Shown: in pieces, positions 42,575 to 52,566 of the stretch
Numbering within the stretch: position 1 is the stretch's first letter
Layout: every line of letters starts with the position of its first letter
NCBI RefSeq assembly: GCF_028751195.1
Contig: NZ_CP066784.1
Span: forward strand, 3,720,001 to 3,784,000
Source of the DNA: Alicyclobacillus sp. ALC3
GTDB lineage: Bacteria > Bacillota > Bacilli > Alicyclobacillales > Alicyclobacillaceae
Direction of reading: 5' to 3'
DNA length: 64,000 nucleotides
Program-made: the position numbers and the translations under genes
The notes under the pieces: model-generated
The model's input: only the letters and a program-made list of their open reading frames with translations
Told to the model about the DNA's origin: nothing
The model's database searches: none

Positions 42575-44380
42575 TCAGCCGCTTGTCGTCGACATTGTAC
42601 CAAACTCTCTCAAACCACCTTGCTGCAGTAAAAACATTTTGTGGTACAAGCCGCCTTTCGCGAGCAGTTCCTGGTGCGTGCCGCGTTCGACTATCTCACC
42701 GTGGTGTAGGACCAGGATGAGGTCGGCGTCCTGGATGGTCGAGAGTCGGTGCGCGATGGCGATGGTTGTTCGTCCGCGCCGCATCTTGGCGAGGGCGTCC
42801 TGAATTGCCTCTTCGGTCTCCGTGTCGACGCTCGCAGTTGCCTCGTCAAGTACAAGGATAGTAGGCTCAATGGACATCGTTCTGGCAAACGACAGGAGCT
42901 GGCGTTGACCGGTTGACAGTGTTGCACCGCGTTCCCCAATAGGAGCACTGTATCCGCCGGGGAGCTTGCGGATGAACGCGTCGGCCTGAACAAACTCCGC
43001 TGATTCGACAATCTTCTCGTCAGTGACAAACAAGTTGCCGAGGCGGATGTTCGAACGGACGTCGCCAACGAACAGGAACGGGTCCTGAAGCACCAGGCCG
43101 ATGTGGCGACGAAGCTGTTCGTCGCGGTAGTCGCGTAAGTCGACTCCGTCGATCCGAATCTGTCCGTGCTCGACCGGGTAGAAACGCATCAGGAGGTTCA
43201 TCATCGAACTCTTGCCGCTACCCGTGTGCCCAACGAGCGCGACCGTCTGCCCAGGTTCAGCCGTGAAGGAAATGTGCTTGAGCACGTCTGTCTTGCCGTC
43301 GTACGAGAAGCTTACGTTGTCGAATTCAATCCGTCCGTGAGCAATCTGCGGATTTCCTTGTCCAATCTGCCGTGGCGCCATCGTCTCGTCGTCGAGAATG
43401 GCGAACACGCGCTGTGCTGATACCATCGCTTGTTGAAAGAAGTTCAGGCGCATCATCATGTTGTTCACCGGTTCAAAGAACCGGTCAAGGTAGTTCACGA
43501 AGGCGTACAACACGCCGATGTCCACGACATGTGTGAATGAATGGACACCAAAGAACCAGAGAATGGCCATCAATGCGAACATGTAGACGACGTCAGTCAG
43601 AGGCCGCAGCATCAACGCATTCATCTGCATGTTGCGAAAGCGTGCCTTGCGGTACGACTCGTTGATATCGCCAAATTCCTTGCGCAGGCGAAACTGCTGA
43701 CGCATGGCCTGAATCACGTACATCCCCTGTAGCGACTCGTTCAGCTTGGCGTTGAGCAAGGACAGTCGTTGGCGGGCCAGGTGAAACACGGCCGAGGTTG
43801 CTTTCCGATACAACACCATGATGCCGACGATGACTGGGAACAGCAGCAGGCAGTAGGTGGCAAGCCGTACGTCGAGAACGAACATCGCGATTAGGATACC
43901 AGCGAGTACCGAGATGTTTTGCACAAACGTCGAGAGTACTGTCATGAACATCTGTAGGATGGCTTCCGTGTCGTTGGTGACGCGCGAGACCAGGACACCG
44001 ACCGGTGTACGGTCAAAGAACGAGAGCGCAAGTTCCTGCAGTTTGTCAAACAACTGGACACGCAAGCGCTGAATAATATCGAGCGCAAGGATTTGGAACA
44101 ACATCAGTTGAGCGGCGTTCAAAGCTGACGTGACGAGCACGAGCCCGACATACGTGATGGCCAACCGGACGAGCGGCCCTTCCGGAAAGTGACGCGGAAT
44201 CAGGTTGTTGTCAATAAACCCTTTGACGAGGATTGGCTGCACGACGTCCGTCACAGTGGCTGCGACAAGGACTAGGAGAGCAATCAACAATCGCCCTTTG
44301 TACGGTGTGACGTAGCGCAGCAATCTCCACAAGGTGCCACGGTCAGTTTTCGGGATCGCGGATTCGATTTGCACACTCAC
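42575..44380 (-). CDS. ABC exporter, second half of heterodimer (canonical NBD)
   Basis: 601 aa, six N-terminal helices and an ATPase domain: Walker A GHTGSGKS, signature LSTGQ, Walker B ILVLDEATASVD with the catalytic Glu, H-loop IAHRLS. The start at 44380 overlaps the stop of the partner gene by 4 nt. Architecture matches the BmrD/YheH side of Bacillus multidrug exporters. Substrate unknown. Confidence 0.92.
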   Translation of the reverse strand: MSVQIESAIPKTDRGTLWRLLRYVTPYKGRLLIALLVLVAATVTDVVQPILVKGFIDNNLIPRHFPEGPLVRLAITYVGLVLVTSALNAAQLMLFQILALDIIQRLRVQLFDKLQELALSFFDRTPVGVLVSRVTNDTEAILQMFMTVLSTFVQNISVLAGILIAMFVLDVRLATYCLLLFPVIVGIMVLYRKATSAVFHLARQRLSLLNAKLNESLQGMYVIQAMRQQFRLRKEFGDINESYRKARFRNMQMNALMLRPLTDVVYMFALMAILWFFGVHSFTHVVDIGVLYAFVNYLDRFFEPVNNMMMRLNFFQQAMVSAQRVFAILDDETMAPRQIGQGNPQIAHGRIEFDNVSFSYDGKTDVLKHISFTAEPGQTVALVGHTGSGKSSMMNLLMRFYPVEHGQIRIDGVDLRDYRDEQLRRHIGLVLQDPFLFVGDVRSNIRLGNLFVTDEKIVESAEFVQADAFIRKLPGGYSAPIGERGATLSTGQRQLLSFARTMSIEPTILVLDEATASVDTETEEAIQDALAKMRRGRTTIAIAHRLSTIQDADLILVLHHGEIVERGTHQELLAKGGLYHKMFLLQQGGLREFGTMSTTSG

Positions 44381-46134
44381 TCCACGACACCTCCTTGTTC
44401 AACTAAAGCTTCTAGTTGCTGTCGGCGGTACATGTCGGCGTACCAACCGTCCTGCGCAAGCAAAGCATCGTGGTTGCCGCGCTCGACAATGCGTCCGTCT
44501 TCGATCACGATGATGTGGTCGGCGTGTTCGACTGCGCTGAGCCGGTGGGTCGCGATGAGCGTGGTCCGGTTTGCGCGGTTGTTGCGCAGTTCATCGAGAA
44601 TGTGCGTCTCTGTGCGCGCGTCAACTGCGGACAACGTGTCGTCAAGGAGCAATATTTCAGCGTCGAGCAACAGTGCCCGCGCGATGGATATACGCTGCTT
44701 CTGACCGCCTGAGAGCGTCACGCCGCGCTCGCCGACAACGGTATCGTATCCTTCCGCAAAACTGAGGATGTCGTCGTGAACGCTTGCGATTTTCGCGACG
44801 CGTTCAATCTCCGTCTGGCCAGCGTCCGTTGCAGCGAATGCGATGTTCTCGGCGACTGACGCCGAGAACAGAAAGTCGTCTTGCGGTGCGTAAGAGATTG
44901 CTCCGCGCAGGCCATGCAAGGTGACGTCATAAATGGACCGCCCACCGATGTGGATGTCCCCGCTTGTTACATCAAATTCACGTAACAACAGCCGTAACAA
45001 CGTACTTTTGCCGGCACCGAGACGACCGACAATGCCGAGCGTCTCGCCTTGGCGAACAGTCAGGCGAACATCGCGCAGGGCGGGCAGGTCCGTTTCCGGA
45101 TAGCGAAACTCGCGGATATCGAACGAGATGTCACCGCTCGGCACCACTTCGATGGCACCCGGTCGGTCCTCGACATCGGGCTCAATGGCGAGCAGTCGCT
45201 GGATGCGGTCGTAGGAGGCACTCCCGCGCTCGACAGTGTTGAACAAAAAGCCAAAGGCCATCATTGGCCAAATCAGCTGACCCAAGTACATGGTGAACGT
45301 AGTCAGTTCACCAAGGTTAATTTGCTTGTGCACCACAAATACAGCACCGACGGCGACAGACAGGAAGTACGATACACCCACAATCGCAGACGTGGTTGGG
45401 TCAAACAGAGCGTCGATCTTCGCAACGGCGACGTTTTTGTTCACAACGTCGCGCGACAGAGCGACAAACGTTTCCCGCTCCCATGCTTCCTGGCCAAACG
45501 CCCGTACGACGCGTACACCGGTGATATGCTCTTGCACCCGGTCGTTGATGTCCGAGAAAGCTGCCTGGGCTTTTTCAAACCGCTCGTGCAGCTGCCGTCC
45601 GTAGTAAGACATCGCCACAGCAATTATGGGTAGAGGCAAGAGTGAGAGCAGCGTCAACTTCCAGTTGATCAACACCGCCATCGTCACGACGACGACGGTT
45701 CCGGTCGCAATCGAGTCGACTAGTGTCAAAATGCCGTCGCCAGCTGTCTCTTGCACGGCCTGTACGTCGTTCGTCGAGTGTGCCATGAGGTCGCCGATGC
45801 GTTTCTGGTGGTAGAAGCGCGGCGACATCTTGGTGAAATGCTCATAGAGCTGTCTGCGTAATTCAGTCGCGAGTTGAATCGAGCCGCCGAACAGGTAAAT
45901 CCGCCACCAGTAACGCAGCACGTACGTGAGACCTGCAGTGACTGCAATGGCGCCGATGCCCTCCCACAGATGGGCCATCGTGAGTGTTCGAGATCCAAAC
46001 TGGTTGACAAGTATGCCCACCACACGTGGTGGGACAAGTCCAATGATTGAGACAATCACGAGCATTGAGATACCACTTACGTACTTATATCTGTGCTCCT
46101 TAAAAAACCACATTAGGTCACGAAAAACGCGCAC
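44377..46134 (-). CDS. ABC exporter, first half of heterodimer (degenerate Walker B)
   Basis: 585 aa from GTG 46134 (AAAGGA about 10 nt upstream); longer in-frame starts fall in the preceding terminator. Starts FRDLMWFFKEHRYKYVSGIS, the BmrC/YheI style. Walker A GRLGAGKST, signature LSGGQ, Walker B ILLLDDTLSAVD with Asp in place of Glu, H-loop ATHRLS. It forms one degenerate ATP site with its partner, as in the first exporter pair of this window. Confidence 0.92.
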   Translation of the reverse strand: MRVFRDLMWFFKEHRYKYVSGISMLVIVSIIGLVPPRVVGILVNQFGSRTLTMAHLWEGIGAIAVTAGLTYVLRYWWRIYLFGGSIQLATELRRQLYEHFTKMSPRFYHQKRIGDLMAHSTNDVQAVQETAGDGILTLVDSIATGTVVVVTMAVLINWKLTLLSLLPLPIIAVAMSYYGRQLHERFEKAQAAFSDINDRVQEHITGVRVVRAFGQEAWERETFVALSRDVVNKNVAVAKIDALFDPTTSAIVGVSYFLSVAVGAVFVVHKQINLGELTTFTMYLGQLIWPMMAFGFLFNTVERGSASYDRIQRLLAIEPDVEDRPGAIEVVPSGDISFDIREFRYPETDLPALRDVRLTVRQGETLGIVGRLGAGKSTLLRLLLREFDVTSGDIHIGGRSIYDVTLHGLRGAISYAPQDDFLFSASVAENIAFAATDAGQTEIERVAKIASVHDDILSFAEGYDTVVGERGVTLSGGQKQRISIARALLLDAEILLLDDTLSAVDARTETHILDELRNNRANRTTLIATHRLSAVEHADHIIVIEDGRIVERGNHDALLAQDGWYADMYRRQQLEALVEQGGVVE

Positions 46135-46180
46135 CTCTATCGTCCTTTCCAAAGAGGGTTGGAAGAGTTGTTGTGAGTGG

Positions 46181-46217
46181 CAAAACAAGCCCTGGTCGGT
46201 TGGCAACCAGGGCTTGT
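46181..46217 (-). terminator. Terminator of the oxidoreductase gene
   Basis: ACAAGCCCTGGT and ACCAGGGCTTGT form a perfect 12-bp stem with a 9-nt loop; on the minus strand TTTT follows. Confidence 0.85.
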
Positions 46218-46276
46218 GGGACAATGCGGAGTCGAGTCACGTGGAGGAGCGTACGATCCAACGCGTGTGTTTGATT

Positions 46277-47293
46277 CTACTCGGACTGCGCCACCTTGAC
46301 CAGTTGCTTACCGGTGTTGTCGCCTCGGAACAATCCGAGGAACGCTTCCGGTACGCGGTCAAACCCTTCTACAACCGTCTCTCGGTATTTGATTTTTCCG
46401 CTGGCTAACCACGCTGCAAGTCGTTTGATTGCCTCGGGGAAGCGCGTAGCGTAGTCGGAAACGATAAACCCTTGCATCAGCGCACGATGGACGACCAACT
46501 GTGCCAATAGGCGCGGACCCATTTCTGCCTTCGTCGCGTTGTAGAGCGCAATTTGTCCACACATCGCGATGCGAGCCCGGTCGTTGATCCGCATCAGCAC
46601 GGCATCGGTGACATCGCCGCCAACGTTGTCAAAGTACACATCGACTCCCTGCGGGCAAACTTCCTTCAGCGCCTGACTCACGTTTTGCGTTCGGTAGTTG
46701 ATCGCGGCGTCGAATCCGAGTTCGTCCGTCAAGTACGAGGCTTTCTCGTCAGACCCGGCGATGCCAACGACACGGCAACCGCACAGCTTCGCGATTTGAC
46801 CAACTACGCTTCCTACCGCTCCAGCAGCTCCTGAGACGACAACTGTTTCGCCGGGTTTTGGCTGTCCGATCTCAAAGAGTCCGAAATACGCAGTCAGCCC
46901 CGTGATGCCCAGTACGCTGAGCGCGGCCGTTACCGGCCCATGCTCCGCGTTCAACTTTCGCAGTCCGTGCCCGTCGCTGGTGGTGTACAGTCGCCACGGG
47001 AGCTGCCCGGCAACAATGTCGCCCTTGGCGTACTGTGAGTGGCGGGACTCTACAACCTCTGCGATGACGTCGCCTTCCATCGCTTTGTCGAGTTGAAACG
47101 GCGGGACGTACGATTTTACGTCGTTCATGCGGCCGCGCATGTATGGGTCCACTGAAACGTACATCGTCTTCAAAAGTACCTGGCCGTCATGAGCGACGGG
47201 CAGGTCAACATCGACAAAGGCGAAGTTCTCGCGGGTCGGCATGCCAACCGGTCGACTCGCCAAACGGATTTCCTGGTTGTGATTCATGGACAT
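46277..47293 (-). CDS. NADPH-dependent medium-chain oxidoreductase (YfmJ/LTB4DH-type)
   Basis: 338 aa, ATG 47293 with GGAGGGG 5 nt upstream. Zinc-independent MDR enzyme: NADPH-binding motif VSGAAGAVGSVVGQIAKLCG, catalytic-domain start VSVDPYMRGRM, and VDVYFDNVGGDV. It reduces double bonds of alpha,beta-unsaturated carbonyls. It is transcribed alone and ends in its own terminator. Confidence 0.92.
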   Translation of the reverse strand: MSMNHNQEIRLASRPVGMPTRENFAFVDVDLPVAHDGQVLLKTMYVSVDPYMRGRMNDVKSYVPPFQLDKAMEGDVIAEVVESRHSQYAKGDIVAGQLPWRLYTTSDGHGLRKLNAEHGPVTAALSVLGITGLTAYFGLFEIGQPKPGETVVVSGAAGAVGSVVGQIAKLCGCRVVGIAGSDEKASYLTDELGFDAAINYRTQNVSQALKEVCPQGVDVYFDNVGGDVTDAVLMRINDRARIAMCGQIALYNATKAEMGPRLLAQLVVHRALMQGFIVSDYATRFPEAIKRLAAWLASGKIKYRETVVEGFDRVPEAFLGLFRGDNTGKQLVKVAQSE

Positions 47294-47608
47294 CAAATCC
47301 CCTCCCGAGCAGTGCGCCTCATACCGCCCTACTACAATGTAGCGTTGAAACCCCTGTCACATTCCCTTTCTCATCATAGCGATTTGACATACAGCCTGTC
47401 CACTACTGGACGAGATGGAAAAATCCGCACTTGCACAGGTCCGCTGTCACATACGCTGACTGCTTCCGGGGCATACGATTGCAGGATAGGGCTGGGGACA
47501 CACCTACTGTATGTCAGTCCGCATAACGGTGTGACAAGTTTTCCGGGTATATCCACATTTCCCTTCGTCCAATACTGTTAGACAGATAAGGCTCGCCAGA
47601 GGGGACTG
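47294..47608. other. 315-nt divergent intergenic region
   Basis: It lies between the oxidoreductase (minus) and ytxC (plus) and must hold both promoters. Open frames in it are short with no ribosome site or family likeness. I see no riboswitch or repeat. Confidence 0.5.
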
Positions 47609-48487
47609 ATGCCGGTGAACAAACTCGAACTACAATCTCAGATAGCGCCCGCAGCGCTCTCCCGAGGGCTTGTCGAAGCTGGATTTGTGGACGCCGTGGC
47701 GGAAACGGACAGCGGGAGGGTCACGACGTGGTTCGACCTTGCGGACACACTTCGCATGGCGCAAACCATAGCCTGCTTTTTGCTACAAGACTGGCTGTTC
47801 GCGTTTATTGAGCAACGTCTACAGACGATGTATGGGTTTCTCGACGAGGAGGAGCGTGAGTACATTGCCCTCCTGACCTTTCACGCTCTGCGCAAGGAAC
47901 GGGACGCAACCAAGGAGCATGTCGTTGAGAGTGTCGCGGAGATGGTCCGTAGCGCCTTGGTCGATGCGAGTGACCGTAACCTGCCGCTCTCCATCGACGC
48001 CTTGGTGCGGTTTCGTCTGCGCACTTCACTGCTATCTGTCGAGCAAGCCGTAACAACAATGGTTGACCAGTTTCTTTCCGACCGGGAATACGAAGAGTTT
48101 GTCGCCATGCTCCGCTACATGCTCGATCAGCAGCCAGCTCGCGAACAGGAACTGCACGTCTTCTGCGCTGACGAGCGCGTGTGGATTTGTGACGCGGAAG
48201 GCACCCTTGTCCGGGACGAGGAAGTATCAACGGCCGCTACCGCAGCTTCAGAGGGGCATGAGGTCAACGGGGAGGACTTGGCGATGAGTATCCTGATTAC
48301 CCGGTCACCGTGTAAAATCGTGATCCACGATATTACCTACGCAGCTCCTTGGCCGAGTTTTTCGGAGACGGTCGAGCGTGTGTTTCTTGAACGAGCACAG
48401 CGCTGCCGCGATTGCACGACGTGTAGTCGCCTGCTTGCGGCGGGGACGGACCGCCCGCACTTGGCAGACGCACCGGAGCGGAATTAG
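47609..48487 (+). CDS. ytxC: YtxC-like sporulation protein
   Basis: 292 aa, ATG 47609 with GAGGGG upstream. The central part (ADTLRMAQTIACFLLQDWLF, then YIALLTFHALRKERDATKEH) and the C-terminal FSETVERVFLERAQRCRDCTTCSRL fit the YtxC family, whose gene lies just upstream of thrS in Bacillus. Soluble and helical. The family is tied to sporulation, but its biochemical role is not known. An Ala/Glu-rich insertion at about 205-225 looks disordered. Confidence 0.8.
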   Translation: MPVNKLELQSQIAPAALSRGLVEAGFVDAVAETDSGRVTTWFDLADTLRMAQTIACFLLQDWLFAFIEQRLQTMYGFLDEEEREYIALLTFHALRKERDATKEHVVESVAEMVRSALVDASDRNLPLSIDALVRFRLRTSLLSVEQAVTTMVDQFLSDREYEEFVAMLRYMLDQQPAREQELHVFCADERVWICDAEGTLVRDEEVSTAATAASEGHEVNGEDLAMSILITRSPCKIVIHDITYAAPWPSFSETVERVFLERAQRCRDCTTCSRLLAAGTDRPHLADAPERN

Positions 48488-48508
48488 CTAAGAACTCAGC
48501 GAGGTCAA

Positions 48509-48538
48509 TTGACAGGTACACACAGATTGGATTACGAT
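48509..48538 (+). promoter_or_regulatory. Promoter of the thrS T-box transcript
   Basis: TTGACA at 48509-48514 and TACGAT at 48533-48538 are spaced 18 nt. Transcription would start near 48545, giving a leader of nearly 490 nt to thrS. Confidence 0.6.
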
Positions 48539-48544
48539 GCTGTC

Positions 48545-48845
48545 AAACTTTACAGTCGGCATTGCGGGAAGACGCGCCGAGCTCAGACCACCGTGTCAGA
48601 GAGGAAACGCCAGGGCTGCAAGCGTTTCTCACGGAGCTGGATTGGACACCACTTCCCAAGCCGTCGCTGGGGATCTCACTTCGTTTGGGTGAAACGGCGA
48701 CCGGGGCGTACGTTATACGCGAATGAAGGATGGAGCCGAGACAACGTCCGAGGTCGAGCGACAGCGGAGTGGGTACTTGGGCTTCATCGAATGTGGGTGG
48801 AACCACGGGAGCACGCCTCTCGTCCCTATGCGGACGGGGGGCTTT
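48545..48845 (+). promoter_or_regulatory. T-box leader, threonine-specific
   Basis: The T-box sequence GGGTGGAACCACGGG at 48795-48809 is followed by an 11-bp terminator stem (GCCTCTCGTCC/GGACGGGGGGC, 48815-48843) and a T-rich tail. Upstream, the stem I AGAGAG motif (about 48597-48602) and the specifier region GGACACCACTTCC (codon ACC, about 48648-48650) are present. ACC is a threonine codon, matching thrS downstream. Uncharged tRNA-Thr should pair and prevent termination. Confidence 0.92.
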
Positions 48846-48852
48846 ATTGTTG

Positions 48853-48917
48853 TTTCAGGCAGCCCTGTCTCGGCGCAGGCGCTAAAGCGAGCGCGCCGAA
48901 GACAGGGCAACCTGAAA
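48853..48917 (+). repeat. Long imperfect inverted repeat between T-box and thrS
   Basis: TTTCAGG, GCCCTGTC, TCGGCGC and CGCT on the left pair with AGCG, GCGCCGA, GACAGGGC and CCTGAAA on the right, making a nearly continuous hairpin of over 25 bp within 65 nt. It follows the T-box terminator directly. It could be a second regulatory stem or a small mobile palindrome; no T-run follows. Confidence 0.75.
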
Positions 48918-49031
48918 CCGGGTGAAAGGAAGGGCTGCGCCGCAGCCATTTGGGCCATCGCTTGAAGACCAAGGGATGCTACCCGCCCCCCGGACCGCTT
49001 GAACGTACCTAGACGGAGGGAGTAGATAACC

Positions 49032-50987
49032 ATGTCAGTGGCAGAACAAGTCAACATTCGCCTGAAGGATGGCTCGGAGCGAGCGTACGACGCAGGCGTC
49101 ACGTTCGCAGCCGTTGCTGCCGCCATCAGCTCGCGTCTTGGCAAAGAAGCGGTCGCCGCAAAAGTGAACGGAAAGGTGTTTGACCTCGCGCGCACGCTCG
49201 ATGCCGATGTCAATGGGGCGGAGGTGGAACTCCTGACGTTGCGTGACCCGGAAGGCGTCGACGTGATGCGCCACACCTGCGCGCACGTCATGGCACAGGC
49301 TGTCGCGCGGGTGTTCCCAGGGACAAAGTTCGCGATTGGACCAGTGATTGAGAACGGATTTTACTACGACTTTGCCGATCACGACTTTACACCAGAGGAC
49401 TTCCCGAAAATTGAGGCCGAGATGCACGCGATTGTGAAGGCAGATTACCCGGTGGTGCGCCAGGTGATTAGCCGTGAAGAAGCGCTCGAGATGTTTCGCG
49501 CGCGGGAGGACCGATTTAAAGTCGAGATCATCAACGACTTGCCAGCCACAGAGACCATCACCATCTATCAGCAAGGCGAGTTCATCGACCTCTGCCGTGG
49601 GCCGCACTTGCCGTCGACCGGCCGAATCAAAGCGTTTAAGCTGATGTCCATCGCGGGTGCGTACTGGCGGGGCGACTCTGACCGCGAAATGCTGACTCGC
49701 CTCTACGCGGTTGCATTTGCGAAGACAAGCGAACTCGACGACTACTTGAAGCTGCTCGAAGAGGCTCGTCAGCGCGATCACCGCAAACTGGGTAAGGAAC
49801 TCGGCATTTTCATGCTGTCCAAGGAGGTCGGACAGGGGCTCCCACTGTGGCTACCCAACGGAGCCAAAATCCGGCGGACCATCGAGCGCTACATTGTCGA
49901 CCTCGAAGAGCGGATGGGCTATCACCACGTGTATACGCCACACCTCGCGAGCGTCGAATTATATAAGACTTCGGGTCACTGGGAGCACTACCACGAGGAC
50001 ATGTATCCGCCGATGGAGATGGACAATGAACAGCTCGTCCTGCGGCCGATGAACTGCCCACACCACATGATGATTTACAAGGCCGAAATGCGAAGTTACC
50101 GAGACCTGCCGCTTCGAATTGCGGAACTGGGCATGATGCACCGTTACGAGATGTCTGGGGCTCTGGCGGGATTGCAGCGAGTGCGCGCCATGACGCTGAA
50201 CGACGCTCACATCTTCTGCCGTCCAGACCAAATCCAGAGCGAGTTCACTCGTGTAGTGAAGCTGATTCAGCAAGTCTACAAGGATTTTGGCATCGACGAC
50301 TACTACTACCGCCTGTCGTACCGCGATGTGAACGATCAGGAAAAGTACGTGCAAAATGACGAGATGTGGGACATGGCTCAGTCGATGCTGAAGCAGGCCA
50401 TGGACGACCTCGGTCTGGAGTACGTGGAAGCGGTGGGCGAAGCTGCGTTCTACGGGCCCAAGCTAGACGTGCAAGTACGCACAGCACTCGGCAAGGACGA
50501 GACGCTGTCGACTGTACAGCTGGACTTCCACCTACCCAACCAGTTTGACCTCGAGTACATCGGCGAAGACGGCAAGCCACATAGGCCAGTCGTGATCCAC
50601 CGTGGTGTCGTCGGAACGATGGAGCGCTTCGTGGCATTTTTGCTCGAGCAGTACAAAGGCGCTTTCCCAGCGTGGCTCGCGCCTGTGCAGGTGCGAGTAC
50701 TATCCGTCGCAGACGACTTTGCTCCCTATGCCGAGCGTGTCGTCGAGGCACTGCGCGAGGCGGGCCTGCGCGCCGAGGCAGACGTCCGTGGAGAAAAAAT
50801 CGGTTACAAGATTCGCGAGTCGCAGGTGCAAAAGACGCCCTACACACTGGTCGTGGGCGAGCGCGAGCAGTCCGACAACGCTGTCAGTGTCCGGCGTTAT
50901 GGAGAAGGTGACCGGGGGCAACAGTCGGTAGATGCGTTCGCGGACATGCTGAAACAAGAAGTCGCGGACAAGCGGCCGCTGGTGTAA
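49032..50987 (+). CDS. thrS: Threonyl-tRNA synthetase
   Basis: 651 aa. TGS domain (about 1-65), editing domain with [20 protein letters not shown] and [17 protein letters not shown], class II catalytic core with [13 protein letters not shown] (zinc-binding Cys), [20 protein letters not shown] and AEVLRG-type motif 3 region [11 protein letters not shown], then an anticodon-binding domain to the end. Full length. Controlled by the T-box upstream. It is followed by the infC leader. Confidence 0.98.
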   Translation: MSVAEQVNIRLKDGSERAYDAGVTFAAVAAAISSRLGKEAVAAKVNGKVFDLARTLDADVNGAEVELLTLRDPEGVDVMRHTCAHVMAQAVARVFPGTKFAIGPVIENGFYYDFADHDFTPEDFPKIEAEMHAIVKADYPVVRQVISREEALEMFRAREDRFKVEIINDLPATETITIYQQGEFIDLCRGPHLPSTGRIKAFKLMSIAGAYWRGDSDREMLTRLYAVAFAKTSELDDYLKLLEEARQRDHRKLGKELGIFMLSKEVGQGLPLWLPNGAKIRRTIERYIVDLEERMGYHHVYTPHLASVELYKTSGHWEHYHEDMYPPMEMDNEQLVLRPMNCPHHMMIYKAEMRSYRDLPLRIAELGMMHRYEMSGALAGLQRVRAMTLNDAHIFCRPDQIQSEFTRVVKLIQQVYKDFGIDDYYYRLSYRDVNDQEKYVQNDEMWDMAQSMLKQAMDDLGLEYVEAVGEAAFYGPKLDVQVRTALGKDETLSTVQLDFHLPNQFDLEYIGEDGKPHRPVVIHRGVVGTMERFVAFLLEQYKGAFPAWLAPVQVRVLSVADDFAPYAERVVEALREAGLRAEADVRGEKIGYKIRESQVQKTPYTLVVGEREQSDNAVSVRRYGEGDRGQQSVDAFADMLKQEVADKRPLV

Positions 50988-51009
50988 ACAACGCCGCTCG
51001 ACTGCCTTG

Positions 51010-51206
51010 ACGGTGCTCGCGCCGTCCTGTAAAATGCAACATGTACGTTGGAACTTAATATGGAAAGCAGAAGCATCGCGCTTCTCACCTTGGTGGCAAA
51101 CGCCGGCGGGTTTTGAATGTTCCATCCACAAGGGGACAGAGACATCTACGTCTTTGTCGTTGCTTGAGTTGGAGTATGTGAGGCGCGGAGTGTCCGCGCC
51201 TTTTTT
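51010..51206 (+). promoter_or_regulatory. infC-operon leader with attenuator (L20-leader type)
   Basis: About 200 nt of structured leader ends in GGCGCGGA/TCCGCGCC and TTTTTT (51182-51206), a perfect terminator ahead of infC. In Bacillus an L20-binding leader controls infC-rpmI-rplT by attenuation at this position. The terminator is clear; assignment to the L20 leader family is by position. Confidence 0.65.
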
Positions 51207-51262
51207 GAGACGTCCGCAGGTCTGACGCAAGGCACGGGTAAGTTACTCGGAGGTGACAAGTT

Positions 51263-51796
51263 ATTAGCAAAGACGACTTTCAAGTGAACGACGGGATTCG
51301 CGTGCGGGAGGTTCGTGTCATTGACGAAGACGGCACGCAGCTTGGCATCATGCAGATTCGGGATGCTCGCCGTGTGGCTGAAGAGAAGAATCTTGACCTG
51401 GTGAACGTGGCGCCGACCGCCCGACCTCCGGTGTGCCGAATCATGGACTACGGGAAGTTCAAATACGAGCAGAGTAAGAAGGAGAAAGAAGCTCGGAAGA
51501 ACCAAAAGATCGTACTCCTGAAAGAGGTGCGGATGTCTCCGAACATCGAGGAACACGACTTCCAGGTGAAGTTGAAAAACGTCGTCAAGTTTCTCGAAGA
51601 GGGAGACAAGGTCAAGATCTCAGTGCGTTTTCGCGGACGCGAAATCACACACTCTTCGATTGGCCAGCAGGTGTTGATGAAGCTTGCACAGGCGGCCGCG
51701 GAAAAGGCTGTTGTGGAGCGCTTCCCGAAACTCGAGGGACGCAGCATGGTCATGATTCTCGCTCCAAAGGCGCCGACTGTTCCCCCGAGCGCGTAA
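51263..51796 (+). CDS. infC: Translation initiation factor IF-3 (AUU start)
   Basis: 177 aa. GGAGGTGA at 51249-51256 points 6 nt ahead to ATT 51263, reading [20 protein letters not shown] as in other IF-3 proteins; the first GTG (51284) would cut off the conserved start. AUU is the known self-regulated start codon of infC. The two IF-3 domains with the linker ([20 protein letters not shown]) and the end SMVMILAPK are intact. First gene of infC-rpmI-rplT. Confidence 0.95.
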   Translation: MSKDDFQVNDGIRVREVRVIDEDGTQLGIMQIRDARRVAEEKNLDLVNVAPTARPPVCRIMDYGKFKYEQSKKEKEARKNQKIVLLKEVRMSPNIEEHDFQVKLKNVVKFLEEGDKVKISVRFRGREITHSSIGQQVLMKLAQAAAEKAVVERFPKLEGRSMVMILAPKAPTVPPSA

Positions 51797-51895
51797 CCGC
51801 GTCGGTCGAATTCCTTGAAGGTGTCCTGGCCTCTCGCGCGGCAGGCCGCGCGGGTAGGGGTTGTTTGCCCAAATTGCAAAATGGAGGAACACAAC

Positions 51896-52096
51896 ATGCC
51901 AAAAATGAAGACACACAGTGGACTTTCGAAGCGTGTGAAGCGGACAGCGTCCGGCAAGTTGAAGCGACCGCACGCATTTGCTTACCATAAGGCGGCCGCA
52001 AAAACGTCCAAACGTAAACGTCATCTGCGCGGCACGACGTTGGTCTCCCGCGGCGATATGCGTCGCATTAAATCGATGATTGCCTACATTAAGTAA
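51896..52096 (+). CDS. rpmI: 50S ribosomal protein L35
   Basis: 66 aa, ATG 51896 with TGGAGG upstream. Typical L35 sequence MPKMKTHSGLSKRVKRTASG, very basic. Lies between infC and rplT. Confidence 0.98.
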   Translation: MPKMKTHSGLSKRVKRTASGKLKRPHAFAYHKAAAKTSKRKRHLRGTTLVSRGDMRRIKSMIAYIK

Positions 52097-52143
52097 CTCA
52101 CCAATCGATTCGACTCGTTTAGGTTTAGAGGGGGATTCGCATA

Positions 52144-52503
52144 ATGGCACGTGTTAAAAATGGTATGGTGACACGCCGTCGGCATAAACAAATTTTGAAG
52201 ATGGCTCGCGGCTACCGTGGCTCCAAGCATCGCCTGTTTAGAACTGCGAAACAGCAGGTCATGAAGTCTCTGATGTACGCGTATCGCGACCGTCGGGTCC
52301 GCAAGCGCGACTTCCGTCGACTGTGGATTCAGCGGATCAACGCCGCTGCGCGTTTGAACGGCATCTCATATAGCCGCCTGATGCATGGTCTGAAACTTGC
52401 TGGTGTAGAGGTCAATCGCAAGATGCTGGCCGACCTCGCTGTGGCGGACGCACAGGCCTTTACGGAACTTGTCAACACCGCTCGGGAGAAACTCGAGGCG
52501 TAA
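52144..52503 (+). CDS. rplT: 50S ribosomal protein L20
   Basis: 119 aa. [20 protein letters not shown] start, typical of L20 (a 23S rRNA assembly protein and the likely repressor of this operon). Ribosome site GAGGGGG upstream of ATG 52144. Confidence 0.98.
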   Translation: MARVKNGMVTRRRHKQILKMARGYRGSKHRLFRTAKQQVMKSLMYAYRDRRVRKRDFRRLWIQRINAAARLNGISYSRLMHGLKLAGVEVNRKMLADLAVADAQAFTELVNTAREKLEA

Positions 52504-52530
52504 CATACAACCTGCAGCAGGTAGAGGTAT

Positions 52531-52560
52531 CGCTCCCGGACGTTTGCTGCGCCGGGAGCG
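52531..52560 (+). terminator. 9-bp stem-loop after rplT
   Basis: CGCTCCCGG and CCGGGAGCG pair with a 12-nt loop. No T-run follows. The 3' arm contains the GGGAG ribosome site of the next gene, 6 nt from its ATG, so the stem could limit translation as well as terminate. Confidence 0.55.
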
Positions 52561-52566
52561 TTCACT

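Noticed and set aside
47189..47581. 130-codon frame across the oxidoreductase start
   Set aside because: It overlaps the oxidoreductase gene antisense and lacks any protein-like signature.
49035..49781. Long frame antisense to thrS
   Set aside because: It is the mirror of a GC-biased real gene; no ribosome site or homology. The same holds for long antisense frames within the MFS, ABC exporter and TrmH-like genes.
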